A stretch of DNA of 64,000 nucleotides from NCBI RefSeq assembly GCF_051106095.1, contig NC_135792.1, positions 13,883,501-13,947,500 of the forward strand, in the 5' to 3' direction. The notes below the pieces were generated by a model. The model had not been told where the DNA came from. It saw only the letters and a list, made by a program, of their open reading frames with translations, and did not search any database. Made by a program: the position numbers and the translations under genes. This document shows, one piece after another, positions 54,321 to 64,000 of this stretch (position 1 is its first letter; every line of letters starts with the position of its first letter). Source of the DNA: Pogona vitticeps. Lineage: Eukaryota > Chordata > Lepidosauria > Squamata > Agamidae.

Positions 54321-55635
54321 TGTGACGAACACGGGTTCGAAAACACACGTGTAAGCTTGGACAGAGAGCAATCAGGAGTTTGCACATGCTAAAATGAGCT
54401 GAAAGAGTCCAATTCAGCCAGCCATGCTACAACACTCCTTCTCACAAGTCTGCCCACATAAGAACACCCTGGTACTCTCAGATATTATTGTGAAAAGGTC
54501 AAGTGGGCTTTGTAGTCCTTAGACTTAACTTGCACCACTGACTGGACTCTAAGTAAGCTAGGCCGAGGCAGCACTCTCAGATGACCCTATGACAAGTGTA
54601 CTGTTCAGGAAACCAAATGAGTTTTATAATCTTTATTTTATTAAAGAAAAAGCATGTTACTAGATATTCAAAGCCAAATTAAACCAAAACAAATAAACTA
54701 GCATTGTGCTGTTTAGTTACAAAGATGTAGTGAGGCAAAGAAAACATGAAAAATAGAAAAGTATTCAAAAACCTTATTAAAAATACAAAAAGACATTAAA
54801 AAGAGTCAAAACAGTTCCAGAACAAGAAATCATTAGTGAAAACCAAAATAATCCAAGTTGGTTATAAAAAGGCTATAGTCCTCAGTGATCCTATAGAATA
54901 AAAACCCCTAAACAAAAGTAAAAATCCATTATATGTCCCATAGTCCTTAGAAAAGAAAAATCCAGTAAATATACCATAGTCCTTACAAAATTACAAGAGC
55001 ATAGTCCACATGGAGTATTCCAAGAAAAGGAGTCCATAAAGAATATTCCATAGAATAGTCCATAGAAAATAGTCCATGCACAGTCCTTAGGAAAAATCCC
55101 ATAAGTCCAAAAGTAATCCAGCAAAGCATAGAAACCAGTCCATGTAGGTAGGCCACCAAACTCTCTCTCAAGACATCAGGGTAAGTCCCATATGGCTGAA
55201 ATGTAGGTCACGAAACACTGAAAGGTCGGTCTTGGAAAGACAAAGTCCATAGGTAAAAAGTTCCTTTTTCAAGAGTAACTGGCAAGGGCCTAATGCACCT
55301 TCCCACGATGTCATCCAATCAGAGTTCGTTACTAGGCAAACAGTCCTGTTACATCACATGAATTCAGTCCTGTTACATCACATGAATAACACAGCAGATG
55401 TTATTTGGGTTTACGGTGGTTTCTCAAAGAGTCACAACAATTCCCATCTATCTAATCACACAGTCCTTTCTCAGGCCTTCAGAATAACATTCTCTCTGCT
55501 CGCCTAGAAAACAACTTGTCAGCATAGCACAGATACTATATACAAAGAAACAAAATGGAACCTCTCTGGCTCACTTCATAATTACAAAACCCATATGCCT
55601 TAAAAGATTTTAGCTTAAAAACCCATCTCATCACA
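54321..55635 (-). repeat. inner element right (5') LTR
   Basis: 1315 bp, same length and about 99.4% identical to 49713-51027 by eye. Its inner edge abuts the primer-site-like TGGTGGCAGCTGCGCG on the minus strand. Confidence 0.93.
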
Positions 55636-56192
55636 GGAAACCCCAGCCTTAGTCAAGACAGGCAGGTGACGTCATGGCACACGTCACAGTATCCTTCAGC
55701 ATTTCCATTTATTTCTGAAGATTCCATCTCCCACCAAATTAATTTTTCTTTATTGAATATAATATCTCCAATAACTCTTAATTGATTTGCTATATAATAA
55801 TTTTTAACATTGGGCATACCTAAACCTCCTTTTTTTTGAGCCTTATACCAATATCTTTTATTTATTCTAGATTTTTTGCCTTGATTACAAAATCCATTAA
55901 TTAATCCCTGCCAATATTTAAAATCCTCTTCTTCTAATTGTATTGGGAGCATCCTAAATAAAAAAGTGATCTTCGGTAATATTTTCATCTTAATTAAAGC
56001 GATTCTCCCAAACCATGATAGTTTCAATTTGGCATACTCTTGCAATTTATCTTTAATTTCATTTTTTAATTTATTAAAATTTTTCTCTTTTAATTTTTGA
56101 GTTGTTCTAATTATGTTTCTACCTAAATATTTGATAAGATTACAAATTTAAAGGATTTAGTAGAACTATTTAAGAATAAAAGGGTTGCAAGA

Positions 56193-57104
56193 TTGAAGGA
56201 CTGGATGGGTAACATGAGATCGAAGGAGTTAATTATGTGTAAACTGCAATCTAATAAACTATCATGGTATAATCTTATTCATTTAAACACCTGGACAAAG
56301 GATTGGTTGAAAACTAATGGTAAATGTAGAGAACTTACTAAGTACGAACAATTTCTGTCATCACATGAAGATATGCAAGATACAATTTTGAAAGGAATAG
56401 TAAGTAAAATATATAATTTAATTTTGGAACAAGAGGGAAAAGATTGGGGAATAGAAGGTTTAAAATTAATTTGGGAAAATGATTTAAAAACAGAAATTAA
56501 AATAGAGGATTGGACAAAAATGTGGAGGATGAGAGTGTTAAGATTAATGTCAACAAGAATAAAGGAAAAAATTTTAAAAATCTGTCTAAGGTGGTATTTG
56601 ACTCCTGTAAAATTGAATATAATAAATCCAACATACCCCAAAGCATGTTGGAAATGTGATGAGGAAATTGGTACGTATTTTCATATGTGGTGGGAATGTA
56701 AAGTGGTTAAGAAATTTTGGGAATTGATTTTTAAGGAAATGTGTGATATATTTGGTAAAGATATTGATTTTAATGCCAAAATTGCTTTATTGTCAATTTT
56801 TGATAATACAGATCTGGACCATCACTCGAAAGAATTAATCACTAATTTTATGACAGGTGCTAGAATATTAATAGCTAGATTTTGGAAAGACAAGAATGAT
56901 ATTAAAATTGAAGACTGGTATTGTGAAGTATGGTACATTGCATTAAATGATAAATTGACTATGGAACTTAAAATAAAAAGAGGGGAAATAAGTTGTAACA
57001 ATTTCTATGATATTTGGGGTAAATTTGTGGAATTTGTGTTAGTGAAAGGAAGGGGGAAAGCCTCTAAAGAATACTCAATACAATTTTGGAGAGGTAATCT
57101 GTAA
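56193..57104 (+). CDS. L1 ORF2 C-terminal part, open
   Basis: 303 codons of the L1 ORF2p C-terminal segment. They contain WKCDEEIGTYFHMWWEC, the cysteine/histidine motif of L1 ORF2, preceded by KICLRWYLTPVKLNIINPTY. The frame is fully open, so this L1 insertion is not very old, but the copy is dead because its 5' half is inverted and only ORF2 is represented. Confidence 0.85.
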   Translation: MKDWMGNMRSKELIMCKLQSNKLSWYNLIHLNTWTKDWLKTNGKCRELTKYEQFLSSHEDMQDTILKGIVSKIYNLILEQEGKDWGIEGLKLIWENDLKTEIKIEDWTKMWRMRVLRLMSTRIKEKILKICLRWYLTPVKLNIINPTYPKACWKCDEEIGTYFHMWWECKVVKKFWELIFKEMCDIFGKDIDFNAKIALLSIFDNTDLDHHSKELITNFMTGARILIARFWKDKNDIKIEDWYCEVWYIALNDKLTMELKIKRGEISCNNFYDIWGKFVEFVLVKGRGKASKEYSIQFWRGNL

Positions 57105-57286
57105 GAAAAAATTATTATAGTAAATAGAGTCCTGTGGGTATGGGGTGCACATTAGAATTTAGTTTATAATAAGCACTATTACTTGTTTTTTTTTGTATTT
57201 TTGTTGTTATGTATGTGTTCTTTTGTGTATTTTTTTGTATAAAATAAAAATTAAAAAATTTAAAAAAAGAGAGAATCATTGAAACC

Positions 57287-58163
57287 ATGAAAGAAGAGTG
57301 CAGAGGGTACCTAAAAGACAACAAAGTGTTGCCTTAGGGGAGGGAGGACCATAGTTTCGATGCCACTCTCCATGAGGAGAACTGTCTAGCTCTGAAGGCA
57401 AATGCACTGGAGGGAACTCTTTTTCAAATATCAGTTGATAGAGAAGGTCATGTAGATCAGTGGTCCCGAAACTTGGTCCTCCAGATGTTCTTGGACATCC
57501 AGAAATCCTGGCCAGAAGAGGTGGTGGTGAAGGCTTCTGGGAGTTGTAGTCTAAGAACATTTGGAGGCCGAAGGTTGGCAACCACTAGTTTAGATCACAA
57601 AGAGCCTGTCCACCGTCTGGATTGCAACAAATTTCGCAGTGTGGAGAGACCCAAAGTCTAACACTGTTTGAGTAAGCCAGGGAACAACAACCCATCTGAT
57701 GTTCAAGAATAATTATCATTGGCCTTAATCTGTAGAAATATTCTCTTGACTGTATAAGATTAAAGTAAATTGTACATGGAAAATGTCTTCATGACACATG
57801 TCAATCACATTTATTTGCATGGTTGTTAAATAACTATTTCCATGTTATACTCTGTGAATGCCACTATGGAGAACAACAACTTATATATTTTTAAATCAGA
57901 TTATACTAATACAAGAAGCTGCCTTAGACTGATTCCATTCATTTATTCATCTAGCCCAATATTCTCAGCTTTGACTGGCACCAGTCAGAGACAGAGACTT
58001 TTCTCATCATCATCTGTCTCTGAGCCCTTTAACTAGAGAAGCTGCAGAGTTGAACCCAGGAACACAGACACTATTACTGAGGGCTTGGGTCACAGAAGCC
58101 AGAAGAACCCCCATTATACTGTTTTGGCCATAATTTGGATTATTTGAAAATGTTCCCTTCATA
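57287..58163. other. intergenic DNA with a MITE and an unclassified repeat
   Basis: Holds the hAT MITE at 57458-57587 and, at about 57905-58060, a piece resembling a widespread reptilian repeat (AAGAAGCTGCCTTAGACTGA). Nothing else recognised. Confidence 0.5.
57458..57587. mobile_element. hAT MITE, copy 3, diverged
   Basis: Same palindromic family as 23770-23905 (CAGTGGTCCCGAAACTTGGT start). The 8-bp flanks ATGTAGAT and GTTTAGAT match at six of eight positions, so this is an older copy. Confidence 0.85.
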
Positions 58164-58515
58164 TAAGGTAAAGGTAAAGGTTCCCCTTGACAATTTTTGT
58201 CCAGTCGTGTCCGACTCTAGGGGGCGGCGCTCATCCCGCTCTTCAAGACATAGAGCCAGCGTTTTTGTCCGAAGACAATCTTTCCGTGGTCACATGGCCA
58301 GTGTGATTTAGACACGGAACGCTGTTTACCTTCCCACCGAGGTGGTCCCTATTTATCTACTCGCATTTGCATGCTTTCTAACCGCTAGGTTGGCGGGAGC
58401 TGGGACAAGCGACGGGTGCTCATTCCGTTGCGTGGATTCGATCTTACGACTGCCAGATCTTCTGACCCTACAGCACAGGCTTCTGCGCTTTAGCCCACAG
58501 CGCCACCACGTCCCT
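58164..58515 (-). mobile_element. full-length tRNA-derived SINE
   Basis: Reversed, the head reads GTGGTGGCGCTGTGGGCTAA and CAGTCGTAAGATCGAATCC, good A- and B-box blocks. The body and tail run back to GGTAAAGGTAAAGGTTCCCC. It is the complete form of the copy at 8434-8663. Confidence 0.85.
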
Positions 58516-59894
58516 TCCCTTCATACGATGCACTGTTAAAAGAGATTCATTTGCCCTGGCAATTGATTTATTTCCTTCTCGCTGGGAGAGTGATTTTAAA
58601 TTGTAAAGATGATATATCGCTTCATTCCTAATTATTTCGGAGTGTTTTAACGTTGCTGTCAATTTATTTTCTTTGTGAAGGGGTCAAGGTTTTGGGTGCT
58701 GTGGGCACTTCATGGCCACTGTGCTTGTACCCATTTAAAAGGTATTATTTTTTAAAAGGGATATCGGTAAATCACTAGTAGTAGCCACCACTGCAACAAA
58801 ACCAACATGAATAGATTGCTCAGAAGGAGACAGCCTTCCCCGCTCCCTTGAGAGTGAGAAAGGGATATTTTCCGCTTTGAATTGTAAAAAAGGGGGCATA
58901 GCATTAACATTTCCTCTTTTTTAAAAACCCTGCTCTTTACAATACTTTGCAAGTCTTCCTGCTCCCAACACTGTGCAAAAGGGGAAAGAAAAATGAAAGC
59001 CGAGAACTGAGGGGGAGAGATATGCAGGGAAATAAGGAAAGAAAAGGAGGGAAGGGAAAAGTAGAGAAGAGAAGGCTTATACTGCCTTGTCATGACGTTC
59101 ATAATTTAAAATAAAAGACACTTGATATATCACTTTTGTAATTTAAAATAAAAGAGACATGGGGGGGCTGACTGCACCAAGAAACAGAGAAAATTAATTG
59201 ATACAAAATTAAAGAGCAGAGTAGCCTTCGATATCAGTTCAATTAGAAAGAAATGAAGTGATGCAGTTCAAAACAATGTAAACACTCGCGCTGATATATA
59301 TACCATGTGACCACTGGGGGAAAAAGTATCAGTAGAACAGAGGGATAAAAATAATGGATATAACTGGGGTTCTTTTCTCACATATGATGAGTACTGTGAT
59401 AGCTTTCTAACACTTAACTTTTATTCATATCCTGCCCTGCCTTGACCTGCAATATCAGAGGAAAATCATAGCAGGTTATTAACTGGTGATTGTTCTCAGT
59501 CTACTATAGAATGATAAGTAGCAAAGAGAGAGGAAGAGATAAACATGCCAATGGAAGACAGCAGTGGAAAATAAGGAATGTACTCATGCAACAGAATTAA
59601 TCTCTTTGTTTTTTCTGACGAGAACTGGCTTTGGGACGGGATGGAATTGTTCGTGTTAGGCCATCTTTTCCTAGCAATGCAAATTCCAGTCCCGTCTCTG
59701 CTGCTTCATCTCCCAGGAGTTTTTAATGATGCAACAGGGAGAAGGAAACTGCTGCTGTTCTCTTCCACCACAGACTCCAGCCTTGCTAATTGCTACCCTT
59801 TCGCAATCATTCATCCTTAAGATTTAAGAGAAAACAAACCAATTTTTAAATTTCCTTCTTCAGGCAAATGTGTATAAAGCCTTGGGTGCTTTTC
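58516..59894. other. intergenic DNA, nothing recognised
   Basis: Contains a short near-duplicate AATTTAAAATAAAAGA at about 59104 and 59142. No gene or named repeat. Confidence 0.5.
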
Positions 59895-60910
59895 ACAGAA
59901 TCCTAGAAGAATGGAGTTGGAAGGGGCCTTATAAGACCATCGGGTCCAACCACCTGCTTAATGCAGGAATACAAATCAAAGTACAGTATATGTGACAGAT
60001 AGTTGTCTAATTTGAATGCCTCCAAAGATAAGAGTGCTCGTCACCTCCTGAGGTAGTTAGTTCCATTGTCATACTGCTCTAACAGTTAGGAACTTTGTCC
60101 CCATTTGATAAGTATTCCCTGCACACACAAACTATCTGTCAGTAAAAATGTTGAGGCATACCGGGCCTAGAACTGAGCCTTATGGTACCCACTTGTTTAC
60201 CTCCTGCCTGTTTAATAAGGAGCCATCGACAAGCAGTCTCTGAGTAAGATTCTGTAACCAACTGGGTATCCACCCGAGAGGTGTTTTATCCAGCCCACAC
60301 CTATTTAGCTTGTTAATTAGAATATCAAGTAGCACTTTGTCAAAGGCTTTGCTAAAGTCAAGATATATTATTTCTACTGCATTTCCCCATGGTTTACCAG
60401 GCTGCGAATGTGGTAGAAGTACCAATCAAGACAGTATAAAATTCGTCTGGAGGAACCGGTTCTTGACAAATCCATTTTGGCTTTTAGCTATTGCTGCATT
60501 GTTTTTAAAGTGCTTGCAGAGCGACTGCTTCATAATTCACTCCAGAATTTTCCCAGGGATCGATGTCAGGCTGACTGGTCTGTAGTTCTCAGGTTGCTCC
60601 TTTTTGCCCTTTTTGAAGATATGGGCACCATTAGCCTTCCTTCAAATAATCTGGCATTTCACCCATCCACCATGATTTCAAGAAAATGATAGACAGTGGT
60701 TCTGAGAGTTCCTTAGCCAGTTCCTTCAATATTCTTGAATGCAGTTCATCAGACCCTGGAGATCTGAACTCATTCAAAGTCAAAAGGTATTCCTTTACTG
60801 TTTGTTTATCAGTCTCAAGCTTCAGTCTCAAGCTTCAGTTGTACAGTACTTTACACTTGCCCGTAGGATCATACAATGTATTGTGGGAAAAGACTGAGAA
60901 GAACTTTGTT
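59895..60910 (-). mobile_element. CR1 LINE, RT segment fused to 3' end
   Basis: The left part (59895-60100) is the reversed CR1 terminus (CAGAATCCTAGAAGAATGGA, GTTGGAAGGGGCCTTATAAG). To the right, the minus strand encodes LNEFRSPGSDELHSRILKEL (60631-60831) and VEIIYLDFSKAFDKVLLDIL (60180-60425), early RT. The RT core between VNKWVP (60180) and the terminus is absent, so there is an internal deletion near 60105. Confidence 0.88.
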
Positions 60911-61164
60911 TGTTTGTTTGTTTTATATGGAGGCTGTTTTTCAACATGCCTACTTCCACCTTACATTAGAAGTTAGAGGACCAGTTGTCAGCTTAAATTT
61001 CCAACCAAGCTAAACCTGTCTGCTACCTCTTATTTAAAGACTTGATTCGTTCCCCTTCCCCCCCCTTTATTTTTTAGAGAAAGAATCAGCAGGAAGCAAA
61101 CATCTTGAATTTATTTATTTATTAATTTATTTGTTTGTTTATTTATTTGATTGATTTCTATCCC
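60911..61164. repeat. (TTTA/TTTG)n tract and LINE tail
   Basis: A TTTG run at about 60909-60924, then AATTTATTTATTTATTAATT and GATTGATTTCTATCCCCCC at 61108-61168, which reversed is a CR1/L2-type 3' tail. The LINE on the right begins abruptly after it. Confidence 0.5.
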
Positions 61165-64000
61165 CCCCAATTCTGCCTCTCTACATTACTATTGGTCTCA
61201 CTTAACTTCTCTTATGGAGGACCTGGAAAGAAAATTTCCCTCCTCAGAAATTATTCTGGCAGGAGATTTTAATGCAAGGGTTGGTAACGATGCCTTGTTG
61301 TTCCACAAGGCTCTTGATATTGACCACGACACCTTTTTACCACCTCCTTACTCTCAAAGCCGACATTCAAAAGACAAACTACTAAACCGTGCTGGTATTT
61401 GTTTAACAAAATTCTGTTTCCAGTTTAACAGAATATGGCTTAATGGGTCAATGAACTTCGCCAATTCCGGTGATTTTACTTTCCTGTCACCCAGAGGCTG
61501 CAGCGTAATTGACTATATAGTGATCTCTTCTTCTTTTCTGCCATACGTTTCTGATTTTGCAGTGGGCGACCACACAGATAGCGACCACGTTCCTTTAACA
61601 TTGATAATTAAGCTTCACTACCAGCCAAGCTCTCTTTTAGCCAAACAATCCCCTGCTGAATCTACTGAGGCCCTATGCAAAATCCATTGGAACGAGGCCT
61701 CAATTCAAATATTTTCTAACTTAATCAAATCCCACACCATGTTAGAACTCCGGCTACACTGTACTTCATCTGACGACCCCCCCGAATTTATTAAAAGATA
61801 CGAGGCTATACTTTCCCACATAGTTGATTCCTTGATCCAGAGCCCAAGATCTCAAAGGAACTTAAGAACGCCTTATAGTTTTCCCTGGGCAGACAAGGGG
61901 TGCCGTGAACTGAAACGTCTCATTCGTGATACTTACCGCCAATTCCGGGACTCTAATGACAGATCTCTACTTCTAAGATACTTTGACCTTAAATAACAAC
62001 TCCAACAACTTATCCAGAAAAAGAAAGAAGACCTTTCATTTTCCCAGTGGGAACAGCTATATCAAGCCACAATCTATAATAAATCTAAACTTTTCTGGTC
62101 TATAATATCTGGGTCCTCTCACAAAGCTGATCCAGAGGCTTCCACAGTTTCATCACTGGAGTGGCTTCGACACTTCTCAGCTCTGTTCTATGAAAGTCAA
62201 ACTGATGTTCCAAACTTTTTAGATCCCCCATTGACCGCCTTACCCAACTGGCCCTTGACCACACCCGACGAAGTCCGTGAGTTAATTTCTCAACTCAAAA
62301 ATGGAAAAGCCCCTGGCCCCGATGTCATCTCAGCTGAAATGCTAAAGCATGACTCAGACTTTTGGGCCCCCCTTCTTGCTTCCACCTTTTCAATGGCTGA
62401 CCAAACTGGCTTAATGCCAGAAGCATGGACGAATGCCATTATAACTCCCATCTTCAAGAAGGGTGACCGTTCACTCCCCTCCAACTATAGGCCAATTAGT
62501 CTCTTGTCCATCATTGGGAAACTCTATGCAAAGCATCTAATGGCCAAACTTGCCTCCTGGATGGCACAGTCCAAAATCCCCGGGCCTGAACAAATTGGGT
62601 TCACTAAAGGGAAGTCAACTACAGACCACTGTCTGGTTCTCTATCATCTGGCTAACAAATATTCACAGAAGCCCAATTGCAAACTCTACACTGCTTTCCT
62701 GGATCTGAAGGGAGCTTTTGATTCTATTGACAGAGATCTTCTCTGGACCAAACTAAACAAACTGAACATTGATCCAAGGCTGCTCTTCCTCATCAAAAGA
62801 CTGCATACTTCTACAACATGCCAAGTCAAGTGCTCCCCCACTGGAATACTAACATTAAAGATCCCGGTTAATAAAGGTGTCAAACAGGGCTGCATCCTAG
62901 CGCCCGCTTTATTTAACCTGTTCCTCAATGATATGGCTCCTTTCTTGGCTGAAATAGATGCTCACTCTCCTAAAATCGGCTCCCTACAAGTCCCTCTGCT
63001 CCTTTACGCGGATGATGCCGTTCTAATTTCCCGCACCCGTGTGGGTTTGAAACGCCTACTTACCAGGTGCCTCGAATATCTCAACCAAAACAAGCTTCTA
63101 CTAAACTGCGAAAAATCAAAAATTCTTGTTTTCTCCAAATCCTGGCGACCCTTAAAATGGGTAATCAATGGAAACATAATAGAACAGGTTAAGCATTACA
63201 AATACCTTGGTATCAACTTTCAATATAACCTATTTTGGACACAACACCGTAATTCTGTTACAAATCTAGCCACTTCCAGCGCCTTTGCAGTCTCCCGGTT
63301 TTTCTACAATACTGGCAACCAACTCATCCCTGCAGCCATAAAGGTCTTTAACGCTAAAGTTCAGGCCCAAATTTTATATGGTTGCCCTATATGGATTAGC
63401 TCATTCGACCATTCTATTGAGTGTATCCAGTCAAAATTTCTTCGCAAAATATTAGGGCTGCCTAATTGCGTTCCTTACGCTGCTCTTTGCCTGGAAACTG
63501 GACAGACTTCAATCGAATCTAGAGCCTGGTTGATTACCTTCAAATACTGGCTGAGACTTCATAACGACCCTGATCCAAATAGTCTCATTTTTCAATTACT
63601 TCAAGATTTGTTCCCCTCCAACTGGCTTGCCATCATCGAGAAAAAAATTAGTGCTTTGGGTCTATGCTTGGACTCTTTTTATATGCTGCCTGCCTCTGAA
63701 ACGTTTCAAATAATTAAACGAAGAGTCCTGGATATTGAGCAACAAAATCTCTATAATGCGGCTAACAAGACTTGTTCACCAGCGAAATTGTCTCTTCCTT
63801 GCAAATTTGGACATATAGCTTCATATCTTTCTGCACTAAGTAACCCCCAGCACCGGAGGGCGTTTTCATTGGCCCGGTTTAATGTGATGCCATCTGCAGT
63901 CCTGACTGGCAGATTTTTAAGGACCCCCTACGCTGATAGGCTTTGTTCATGCAAACAAAATTGTATTGATTCAATTTCCCATATCCTACTAGGGTGTCCC
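61165..64000 (+). mobile_element. APE-class LINE, 5'-truncated, runs off the window
   Basis: It encodes the second half of an apurinic endonuclease (EIILAGDFNARVGN, CSVIDYIVISSSFL, GDHTDSDHVPLTL), then a complete RT with KNGKAPGPDVISAEML, NYRPISLLSIIGKLYAKHL, LDLKGAFDSIDRDLL, KGVKQGCILAPALFNLFLND and LLYADDAVLISRT, then a C-terminal segment with a CxC...H...C pattern (LCSCKQNCIDSISHILLGC). The frame is open from 61151 to the window end except for one TAA at 61994-61996. I think it belongs to the I/Ingi-Vingi or Jockey group, but the clade is unsure. Confidence 0.85.

Larger units (their letters stand above)
49713..55635 (-). mobile_element. LTR retrotransposon of unrecognised family, likely non-autonomous
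   Basis: Two LTRs of exactly 1315 bp (49713-51027, 54321-55635) begin TGTAACGAACACGGG or TGTGACGAACACGGG, end CATCACA, and differ at about eight sites (~0.6%), so the insertion is recent. Next to the right LTR is the primer-site-like TGGTGGCAGCTGCGCG on the minus strand, and next to the left LTR the purine tract AGGGGGCT. The interior holds one 635-codon frame and a repeat-rich leader. Only a remnant of gypsy-type RT/RNase H is recognisable; I see no integrase or protease. It is inserted in the Gmr1 right LTR. Confidence 0.9.
43439..55688 (-). mobile_element. Gmr1-type Ty3/gypsy retrotransposon (with nested LTR element)
   Basis: The left LTR is 43439-43979 (TGTCGCGACTGCC...GTCACA). The right LTR begins 49311 and is completed at 55636-55688 after a nested insertion (49713-55635). 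GTATC flanks the whole at 43434-43438 and 55689-55693. On the minus strand the order is gag, protease, integrase, RT, RNase H: integrase lies before RT, the arrangement of the Gmr1 group, rather than the usual gypsy order. Beside the right LTR lies a primer-site-like TGGTGTCCAGCGG, and beside the left LTR the purine tract AAAGGGGGAAGG. LTRs differ by about 1.5-2%. Apart from the nested insertion it looks nearly whole, with about one or two breaks. Confidence 0.9.
43259..57286. mobile_element. L1 LINE with inverted 5' part (twin priming), split by LTR elements
   Basis: GAGAATCATTGAAACC occurs at 43259-43274 and 57271-57286 as a perfect 16-bp target duplication. Inside, L1 ORF2 pieces read on the minus strand at 55694-56140 (LSWFGRIALIKMKILPKITF, KSRINKRYWYKAQKKGGLGM) and 43275-43438 (KNPFLRNLLIIWNKYKEKFC). 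The remainder reads on the plus strand from about 56140, with a 303-codon frame at 56193-57104. It ends in an A-rich tail just before the right duplication. Inverted 5' plus direct 3' is the twin-priming signature. A Gmr1-type element occupies 43439-55688. Confidence 0.88.

Noticed and set aside
57287-61164. Search for exons of genes that neighbour SLC7A9 in mammals (CEP89, TDRD12)
   Set aside because: No spliced or open segment with recognisable similarity was seen in the right half; everything identifiable is repeat.

Overview
The window is vertebrate nuclear DNA, almost certainly from a squamate reptile (lizard or snake). This rests on spliced exons of a conserved amino-acid transporter gene set in a dense, mixed repeat population: BovB, CR1, L2 and L1 LINEs, tRNA-derived SINEs of the kind abundant in lizards, hAT and TA-target MITEs, a DIRS element, Ty1/copia and Ty3/gypsy fossils and a Penelope-type remnant. 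I saw no bacterial-type operons, rRNA, true tRNA genes or CRISPR arrays. The species cannot be named from the sequence alone.

The only host protein gene I can support is SLC7A9 (b0,+AT, the light subunit of the cystine/dibasic amino acid transporter), on the minus strand. Seven coding exons lie at 26581-26685, 17621-17768, 16285-16527, 12986-13111, 10844-10943, 9217-9261 and 7447-7570. They encode residues 1-297 in one continuous reading with canonical GT-AG introns. The last ~190 residues lie left of position 1. A candidate promoter with a non-coding first exon is at about 31551-31746.

Layout: 1-1943, intron with two abutting TA-target MITEs. 1944-7290, a DIRS-type fossil in the intron after the last visible exon. 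7447-26722, SLC7A9 exons and introns with SINEs, a Penelope-like fragment, a foldback element, an L2 LINE close to one splice acceptor, and a Ty1/copia fossil carrying a Gmr1-like gypsy insertion. 26723-43258, SLC7A9 upstream region and intergenic DNA with CR1, BovB, L2, SINE, MITE and solo-LTR pieces, including a hAT element lodged in a BovB LINE. 43259-57286, a three-level nest: a twin-primed L1, split by a Gmr1-type Ty3/gypsy element, whose right LTR is split by a second LTR element with 1315-bp LTRs. 57287-61164, MITE, SINE and CR1 pieces. 61165-64000, a long 5'-truncated LINE whose pol frame is almost fully open and runs off the window.

The most notable item is the 43-57 kb nest. The insertion order is fixed by target-site duplications at the two outer levels and by LTR divergence (about 1.5-2% for the outer LTR element, about 0.6% for the inner one, counted by eye). 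The outer LTR element has the unusual gag-PR-IN-RT-RH domain order of Gmr1 elements. The inner one carries a single 635-codon frame made of a coiled-coil/low-complexity region joined to a short RT/RNase H-derived tail, and I do not recognise it as a described family.
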